From: CAZFYZ01 sp964523735
Lineage (GTDB): Bacteria > Armatimonadota > UBA5829
Direction of reading: 5' to 3'
Assembly (NCBI GenBank): GCA_964523735.1
Contig: CAZFYZ010000072.1
Location: 1 to 18,675, forward strand
Length of the DNA: 18,675 nucleotides
Shown here: positions 14,763 through 18,675 of the stretch, one piece after another
How positions within the stretch are numbered: position 1 is the first letter of the stretch
How the letters are laid out: each line of letters opens with the position of its first letter
Made by a program: the position numbers and the translations under genes
Notes under the pieces: generated by a model
Seen by the model: only the letters and a program-made list of their open reading frames with translations
What the model was told of the DNA's origin: nothing
Databases searched by the model: none

Positions 14763-15614
14763 ATCACGTCCTCCGCGTCGAACACGGGACCTTCGGTGCA
14801 AACCCGCTCGTAATGCCAACCCTTGTTATCGTGTGGCCGGTGAAGGGCATCATCGTGAGACATCTCAATGGGGCCATCTTTGATCTTCTGCACGCAGCCC
14901 GTGCATACTCCAAGCCCGCAGGCCATTACGTTCTCCAGCGAGACCTGGCAGCTCTGGACACCGGCAGCCAGGCTGACCCGAGCCACCTCTCGCAGCATTG
15001 CGTGTGGCCCGCAGGAGTAGACGCGCACACGATCATTTGAGCTCTGTGATTTGTGATTTGCGGTTGGCCCTGCCAGCCGTTCTTCCAGCAGTTGTGTCAC
15101 GAAGCCNNNNNNNNNNGGAAATGCCGACATCCACCCCGTGTGCGCGGAACTCGCCCTCGCACAGGAGCGCGTCCTTGTTCTGCGCTCCTGAAAGAACGGT
15201 TATCTTCTCGCAGCCCCACTTCCGGCACAGCGCGTCGCACAGGAAGTGCAGCGGCGCTGCCCCGCAGCCGCCAGCGACTACAACGTGTTCCGCGTCGGGC
15301 GATTCGCCAAGATCGAACGAGCTCCCAAGAGGTCCGACAACGCTGACCCGTGCCTGCGGCTCCATCCTGTTCAAGAGAGCCGTACCTCTGCCGCGAAGCA
15401 CGTAGAGAAGCGAGTAGGTCCCATCTTCCGGAAACACCGCGTGAACCGAGAACGGCCGCCGCAGGAGCGGGTCGGTGCTGTCCGACACCCGAACATTGAC
15501 GAACTGGCCCGGTTTGGACTGGGCCGCGATCTCCGGGCCGGTCAGTATGGTCCTGACAACCCCCGGCGCGACCTCGGTCTGGGAGAGTATTTCACAATCA
15601 TAGATGCCTTTCAT
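14753..15614 (-). CDS. pyrK: dihydroorotate dehydrogenase electron-transfer subunit, interrupted by an assembly gap
   Basis: PyrK carries FAD and a 2Fe-2S cluster and moves electrons from PyrD to NAD+. The N-terminal part (166 residues, 15614-15117) has the FAD motif LLRRPFSVH (51-59) and GGCGAAPLHF (115-124), which belongs to the ferredoxin-reductase-like NAD domain. The C-terminal part (15106-14753) starts GFVTQLLEE and has the cluster cysteines in MACGLGVCTGC, with a last one in ERVCTEG. Ten Ns at 15107-15116 put the two parts in different frames. The family usually has about 9-10 residues between VGIS and GFVT, so the true gap is probably a multiple of 3 and the gene is likely intact. I chose ATG 15614 (MKGIYDCEIL) on family length; an in-frame ATG at 15665 has no ribosome site. 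Confidence 0.92.
15107..15116. other. assembly gap of ten Ns inside pyrK
   Basis: Ten consecutive Ns, a typical placeholder length rather than a measured one. The flanks are in-frame pyrK codons (...VGIS before, GFVT... after) once the gap is taken as a multiple of 3. Confidence 0.98.
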
Positions 15615-15688
15615 ACCGGCATTACTCTTCCCCGAACCGGGTCCATCATCCTGCACGCCTGGCATACTAGAGGAAACAGGGGCTGCGT

Positions 15689-15799
15689 CTACCAGAACCT
15701 TCGCCAGACGCCTCTGCGAAGATATGACAGGAATGCCTTGCCGCCGACGATGGCCGCGGCGGTCAATAGTGTCAGGCCGACTTTCTCACGCTTATTCAT
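15689..15799 (-). CDS. candidate 36-residue membrane microprotein
   Basis: ATG 15799 opens a frame to TAG at 15689. The peptide has a lysine-rich start (MNKREK), a hydrophobic middle (VGLTLLTAAAIVGG) and a basic, aromatic tail (YLRRGVWRRFW). It looks like a single-pass or amphipathic membrane peptide. It lies alone in the 233-nt gap between the STAS-domain gene and pyrK, on the same strand. The ribosome site is weak (GGAAC about 8 nt upstream). Its small size and the lack of comparison make this a candidate only; it might be non-coding sequence. Confidence 0.3.
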   Translation of the reverse strand: MNKREKVGLTLLTAAAIVGGKAFLSYLRRGVWRRFW

Positions 15800-15847
15800 A
15801 GTTCAGTTCCGTGTGAGGGTGGACTGCTCTTTGTCGGAAGCGCACAC

Positions 15848-16213
15848 TCAAGCTGCCTTACGTAATGGGTGTCTGGATGCGTCCAGCGCCTGTTTCGCGA
15901 GTTCAAGGTCATCCACTATGTATAGACCCGGCAGGGCCTCTAGACGTGTGAGTTCAAAGAGGCGTCTGATGGTCTTGTTCGCAATGACCGTGGCGATTCG
16001 TCCCGGCACCGCGGATATCTTCTGATATGCCGCGACAACAGCCCTCAAGCCGGTGCTGTCCATGTATTTCGCCTGCGAAAGATCGATAATGAAGCCTTTG
16101 GGTTTCCTCGACAGAACCTCTTCCAGAGCTGCCTCGAAGGCATCAACGTTGCCCATGTCTATCTCGTCCGGCACTTGAATTATCCAGTAGTCCTCAAAGA
16201 CTATCCTGCACAT
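15848..16213 (-). CDS. STAS-domain anti-sigma factor antagonist-like protein
   Basis: This 121-residue single STAS domain resembles SpoIIAA/RsbV. The conserved segment IIDLSQAKYMDSTGLRAVVA (about 42-61) contains the phosphorylatable serine S53 in MDSTGL. In known systems a kinase anti-sigma factor phosphorylates this serine, and the unphosphorylated form frees the sigma factor. No SpoIIAB/RsbW partner or phosphatase is present in the window, so it may act on a distant partner or in another pathway. The start is ATG 16213, with GGGGGT just upstream; the frame extends to 16279 but adds an unlike hydrophobic segment. It follows arsM on the same strand, with two hairpins between. Confidence 0.88.
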   Translation of the reverse strand: MCRIVFEDYWIIQVPDEIDMGNVDAFEAALEEVLSRKPKGFIIDLSQAKYMDSTGLRAVVAAYQKISAVPGRIATVIANKTIRRLFELTRLEALPGLYIVDDLELAKQALDASRHPLRKAA

Positions 16214-16362
16214 TTCTACCCCCACGTATGCTTCAGCAAAGAATACCCTCAAAGCATACAGCAGGAGCCCCAAGGGCATACCTGCTCAGTGGTTGGTCAC
16301 CCGAGTCGGAACATGCGTTCTGGTTCCATATTACATTTACCCGTCCGTCACCCCGTTGTTCT

Positions 16363-16393
16363 CTTGGCCATCGCTGGCTGGACGATGGCCAAG
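16363..16393. repeat. perfect hairpin in the arsM-STAS gap
   Basis: CTTGGCCATCG (16363-16373) and CGATGGCCAAG (16383-16393) form a perfect 11-bp stem with a 9-nt loop. There is no T-run on either strand. It follows a second hairpin on the arsM transcript. Confidence 0.75.
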
Positions 16394-16407
16394 ATCCCGG
16401 TTCCTGA

Positions 16408-16439
16408 GAGATAGCAGCCTACGGCGAGGCTGCTATCTC
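16408..16439 (-). terminator. perfect hairpin after arsM
   Basis: GAGATAGCAGCC (16408-16419) and GGCTGCTATCTC (16428-16439) form a perfect 12-bp stem with an 8-nt loop, starting 10 nt after the arsM stop on the minus strand. The transcript continues CTCAGGAACC rather than a U-run, so it may be a non-canonical terminator or an mRNA-stabilising 3' hairpin. Confidence 0.5.
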
Positions 16440-16448
16440 AATGAGCCC

Positions 16449-17324
16449 TTAGCCACAACAGCATTTCTGATCTGGTTTCTCCGCCCTGATGAACGCGCTG
16501 ACAAACGAATCCATCAGTTCGGCCACACCGTCCCGGCCGAGATGCTCTATAATCTCATCCGCTATCAAGCCTTGGGTGTCATCCACTGAGTACGTCTTGA
16601 CTACCTCGACATTCGGGTTTATGAAGCCTGCCTGGAGAAGCTTGAGCTTGTACTCGGCCATCTCCAGCGCACCGGCGACGCATCCGGTCCAGAGATTAAC
16701 GTGCTTCCTGGCCGATTCCGAAAGTGGCTTGGTCAAGACGATGTCCGCCACGGCAAAGCGCCCGCCGGGTCTTAGCACCCTGGCAGCCTCGCGCAACACC
16801 TGGTCCTTGTCCGTCGAGAGGTTTATGACGCAGTTCGAGATGATCACATCCACCGACGCGTCCGGCAGGGGAATACTCTCTATGTCTCCTTTGAGGAACC
16901 TGACATTCTCGATTCCTGCCTCTGCTTTGTTCTTCTCCGCAAGCGCCAGCATCTCGTCGGTCATGTCCAGCCCGTAAGCCAGACCTGTCGGGCCGACGCG
17001 CTTCGCCGAGAGCAGAACGTCTATCCCGCCGCCGCTGCCGAGGTCAAGTACAACCTCTCCTGGGTTAAGGTTGGCAAGCGCCATGGGGTTGGCGCAACCC
17101 ATTGAGGCGAGCAGAGCCTCGACCGGTATGCCTTGTGTCTCGGCCTCCGAATACAGGTCGCGAGTAATGGCGTCCTTGCTTGTGCCATTCCCGCAGCAGC
17201 TGGTTTCCTTGTGCTCGGTCGCGTTCACCGCTACCTGGCCATACTTGGCTCTTACGAACTCTTTGATGTTGCTGTCGGCTTCGGCCTTACCGCCACCACA
17301 GCATCCGCACTTGTTGTCAGTCAT
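16449..17324 (-). CDS. arsM: arsenite S-adenosylmethionine methyltransferase
   Basis: This 291-residue enzyme methylates arsenite, giving methylated and volatile arsenicals. The SAM-binding motif is VVLDLGSGGGIDVLLSA (91-107). The arsenite-ligand cysteines of the family are present at C77 (GCANPMALANL), C165 (SNCVINLS) and C215 (TGCVAGAL), with C43-C44 in the usual N-terminal position. Extra cysteine clusters sit at both ends: CGCCGGG at 6-12 and CCCG at the terminus. ATG 17324 is preceded by GAGG 6 nt upstream. It follows arsR by 51 nt and is almost certainly under ArsR control. No arsenite efflux gene (arsB or acr3) or arsenate reductase is near. Confidence 0.96.
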   Translation of the reverse strand: MTDNKCGCCGGGKAEADSNIKEFVRAKYGQVAVNATEHKETSCCGNGTSKDAITRDLYSEAETQGIPVEALLASMGCANPMALANLNPGEVVLDLGSGGGIDVLLSAKRVGPTGLAYGLDMTDEMLALAEKNKAEAGIENVRFLKGDIESIPLPDASVDVIISNCVINLSTDKDQVLREAARVLRPGGRFAVADIVLTKPLSESARKHVNLWTGCVAGALEMAEYKLKLLQAGFINPNVEVVKTYSVDDTQGLIADEIIEHLGRDGVAELMDSFVSAFIRAEKPDQKCCCG

Positions 17325-17375
17325 GTTCTGCCTCGCTTCCTGATAGTAATCGTCCTGTCAGCGCCGTCTGCCTCT

Positions 17376-17681
17376 TCAGCAACAACAGGCTGTTTCCTGG
17401 ACACCCTGCTTGCTCTCCGCCAGGGCGACGGCTTCTGAGAGAAACGCGAGCGGTCCAGTCTTGAGCTTGTCTATGTTCAATGAGTAGTAAATCCACTGCC
17501 CCTGCTTACGATGCCGCACGAGTCCCGTCTGCTTCAGCTTTGCCATGTGTTGAGAGATCGCGGGTTGGTTCATACCGAGAGCCTCTACCATTCGGCAGAC
17601 ACAGACTTCGCCTTGTTCCGCGAGCATCTGTATGATCTGCAGTCTGGTAGGATCGCCAAGTGCCTTGAATACCTCGTTCAT
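17376..17681 (-). CDS. arsR: ArsR-family arsenite-responsive repressor
   Basis: This 101-residue winged-helix repressor has a metalloid-binding motif EVCVCRMVEALGM, with C27 and C29 in the position of the ELCVCDL site of classical ArsR. The DNA-recognition segment is NQPAISQHMAKLKQTGLVRHRKQGQWIYYSL (38-68). A further CCC (99-101) ends the protein and could supply a third ligand. The start MNEVFKALGDPTRLQII is the family pattern; AGGAG lies only 2 nt from the ATG, a short spacing. In the absence of As(III) it would repress its own operon, arsR-arsM. The divergent aspS promoter is about 100 bp away and probably independent. Confidence 0.95.
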   Translation of the reverse strand: MNEVFKALGDPTRLQIIQMLAEQGEVCVCRMVEALGMNQPAISQHMAKLKQTGLVRHRKQGQWIYYSLNIDKLKTGPLAFLSEAVALAESKQGVQETACCC

Positions 17682-17692
17682 AGCTCCTGCTT

Positions 17693-17708
17693 ATGCGCAT
17701 ATGCGAAT
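17693..17708 (-). promoter_or_regulatory. candidate ArsR operator
   Basis: An inverted repeat with arms ATGCGCAT and ATGCGAAT is centred on a perfect 10-bp palindrome CGCATATGCG (17696-17705). It lies between the -10 box and the arsR start codon. A second half-site, TGCGAAT, lies at 17710-17716. ArsR operators are often AT-flanked TTCGCAT-type repeats, so the fit is reasonable but unproven. Confidence 0.5.
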
Positions 17709-17716
17709 CTGCGAAT

Positions 17717-17746
17717 ATGATAGCACACACCGTGGGGTAATGTCAC
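17717..17746 (-). promoter_or_regulatory. arsR promoter
   Basis: On the minus strand GTGACA (17746-17741) and TATCAT (17722-17717) are each one base off the sigma70 consensus and are 18 bp apart. Initiation would fall near 17710, inside the candidate operator. Confidence 0.6.
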
Positions 17747-17820
17747 GATAACTCAGGCAATCTCAGTCTAGATGTGCCCACTGTCGCTTGTCCAACGGCA
17801 TCACACAGCGTCTTTTCCCG

Positions 17821-17849
17821 TTGACCAAAGCGTGATGTGATAGTAGAAT
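17821..17849 (+). promoter_or_regulatory. aspS promoter
   Basis: TTGACC (17821-17826), a 17-bp spacer and TAGAAT (17844-17849) form a good sigma70-like promoter. It would give a leader of about 108 nt before the aspS ATG. The leader holds a CGGCTG direct repeat (17868-17873, 17898-17903). I see no clear attenuator and no T-box on this strand. Confidence 0.65.
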
Positions 17850-17964
17850 CGTAGTGGTTCAGTTTCTCGGCTGACATCGCGGTACTGCCCTTGGTGTCGG
17901 CTGTGGGCTGTTCCGATGCTCCATAGCAGCACGTGTCCAATCTCGGTCAGGAGAGTCACCGACG

Positions 17965-18675
17965 ATGCTGAGAGATCCTTCATCGGCCGCCACCAAATGG
18001 GGAGACAGAGCCTACTGCGGTACGCTCAGGACCGCTGACGCGGGACGCAGAGTCCGGATGGTTGGTTGGGTGGATGCTCGCCGCGACCACGGAGGGCTTC
18101 TGTTCATCCATCTGCGTGACTGGACCGGCATCACCCAGATTGTCTTCAGGCCGGATGATGCTGATCTCCTGGAAGCTGCCTCAGACCTTCACGAAGAATT
18201 TTGCGTTGAAGTGTCGGGGGAGGTTGTTGGCCGCCTGCCTGGGACCGAGAATGCTGGAATCCCGACCGGTGATGTAGAGGTCGTCGCGAGTGAACTCAGC
18301 ATTCTGAACACCTCTTGCGCGCTGCCGTTCCCGGTCTCTGAGAAGGCGATGGTGGCGGGCGGCGGGGTTGCTTCGTCCTCGACCGTAGGCGAGGACCTGC
18401 GGCTCCAGTACAGGTATCTGGACCTGCGCCGGCCTTCCATGCAGGACAATCTGCGGAAGCGATACCGAATTCTCAAGGTAGTTCGAGACATCCTCGACAG
18501 CCGCGGGTTCATCGAGGTCGAGACACCTGTGCTCACAAAGAGCACGCCCGAAGGCGCGCGCGACTACCTGGTGCCCAGTCGCGTTCATCCCGGGTCATTC
18601 TACGCGCTGCCACAGTCCCCCCAGCTTTTCAAGCAGTTGCTGATGACCAGTGGCATCGAGCGTTACTTCCAGATA
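17965..18675 (+). CDS. aspS: aspartyl-tRNA synthetase, 5' part, runs off the window
   Basis: The first 237 codons of a class II synthetase that charges tRNA-Asp (or tRNA-Asp/Asn); the frame is open to the last base. The N-terminal OB-fold anticodon-binding domain contains VGWVDARRDHGGLLFIHLRD and GITQIVF. The catalytic domain starts with EDLRLQYRYLDLRRP and class II motif 1, FIEVETPVLTKSTPEGARDY, followed by LPQSPQLFKQLLM, which are diagnostic for AspRS. Bacterial enzymes are about 580-600 residues, so the GAD insertion and motifs 2 and 3 lie beyond the window. A short glycine/serine-rich stretch, MVAGGGVASSSTVG, precedes EDLRLQY and looks longer than usual. ATG 17965 has AGGAG 11 nt upstream. 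Confidence 0.95.
   Translation, partial: MLRDPSSAATKWGDRAYCGTLRTADAGRRVRMVGWVDARRDHGGLLFIHLRDWTGITQIVFRPDDADLLEAASDLHEEFCVEVSGEVVGRLPGTENAGIPTGDVEVVASELSILNTSCALPFPVSEKAMVAGGGVASSSTVGEDLRLQYRYLDLRRPSMQDNLRKRYRILKVVRDILDSRGFIEVETPVLTKSTPEGARDYLVPSRVHPGSFYALPQSPQLFKQLLMTSGIERYFQI

Noticed and set aside
17878..17892. On the minus strand the sequence AAGGGCAGTACCGCG resembles the T-box motif AGGGTGGNACCGCG.
   Set aside because: The UGGN bases that pair with the tRNA end are changed, it points away from aspS, and the next minus-strand gene is arsR. Chance similarity is more likely.
17743..17940. A 65-codon minus-strand ORF between arsR and aspS.
   Set aside because: It covers the aspS promoter and leader, has no clear ribosome site, and has no recognisable domain.

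Overview
The window is ordinary bacterial chromosome, GC-rich by eye and densely coded on both strands. It is probably a draft or metagenome assembly, because ten Ns interrupt pyrK. No rRNA, tRNA, phage, IS element or CRISPR array was seen. The organism cannot be named from this window. A solitary prepilin-like protein with a GFTLIELLVV leader, a YtrA-type GntR/ABC operon and a class 1B PyrD/PyrK pair would fit an environmental phylum such as Armatimonadota or a relative, but that is a weak inference.

Layout. Positions 1-309 hold a perfect 127-bp tandem repeat (two full copies and a truncated third), each full unit containing a palindrome. Positions 4289-368 (minus) are a four-gene operon: GntR/YtrA-type repressor, ABC ATPase and two ABC-2-like permeases whose C-terminal halves look like extracytoplasmic beta-rich domains. 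Every junction overlaps. A near-consensus promoter overlaps a 24-bp inverted repeat just upstream of the repressor. Positions 4406-5623 (plus) encode an MFS transporter, which overlaps by 8 nt the convergent gene for a pseudopilin-like protein (6383-5616, minus). Positions 6611-9062 (plus) encode a NarL-type response regulator and its membrane histidine kinase; the regulator's start codon is odd and may be ACG. Positions 10127-9090 (minus) encode a secreted phosphodiester-glycosidase-family protein. It diverges from a flavoprotein with a four-cysteine cluster motif (10375-10944, plus), and the two share a symmetric promoter region with facing extended -10 elements. Positions 11175-13756 (plus) carry a secreted papain-like (C1) peptidase and a membrane M48 metalloprotease, separated by a nested hairpin.

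The right end on the minus strand reads arsR, arsM (arsenite methyltransferase), a STAS-domain anti-sigma-antagonist-like protein, a possible 36-residue membrane peptide, pyrK and pyrD. Divergent from arsR, an aspartyl-tRNA synthetase gene (aspS) starts at 17965 and runs off the window.

Functional themes. There are three self-contained regulatory modules: GntR with its ABC exporter, the two-component pair, and ArsR with ArsM. They sit among housekeeping genes (pyrimidine synthesis, tRNA charging) and envelope proteases. I found no convincing wholly new system. The most unusual items are the paired permease/beta-domain fusions, the tandem palindromic repeat, the symmetric divergent promoter, the candidate ACG start, and the small membrane ORF in front of pyrK.
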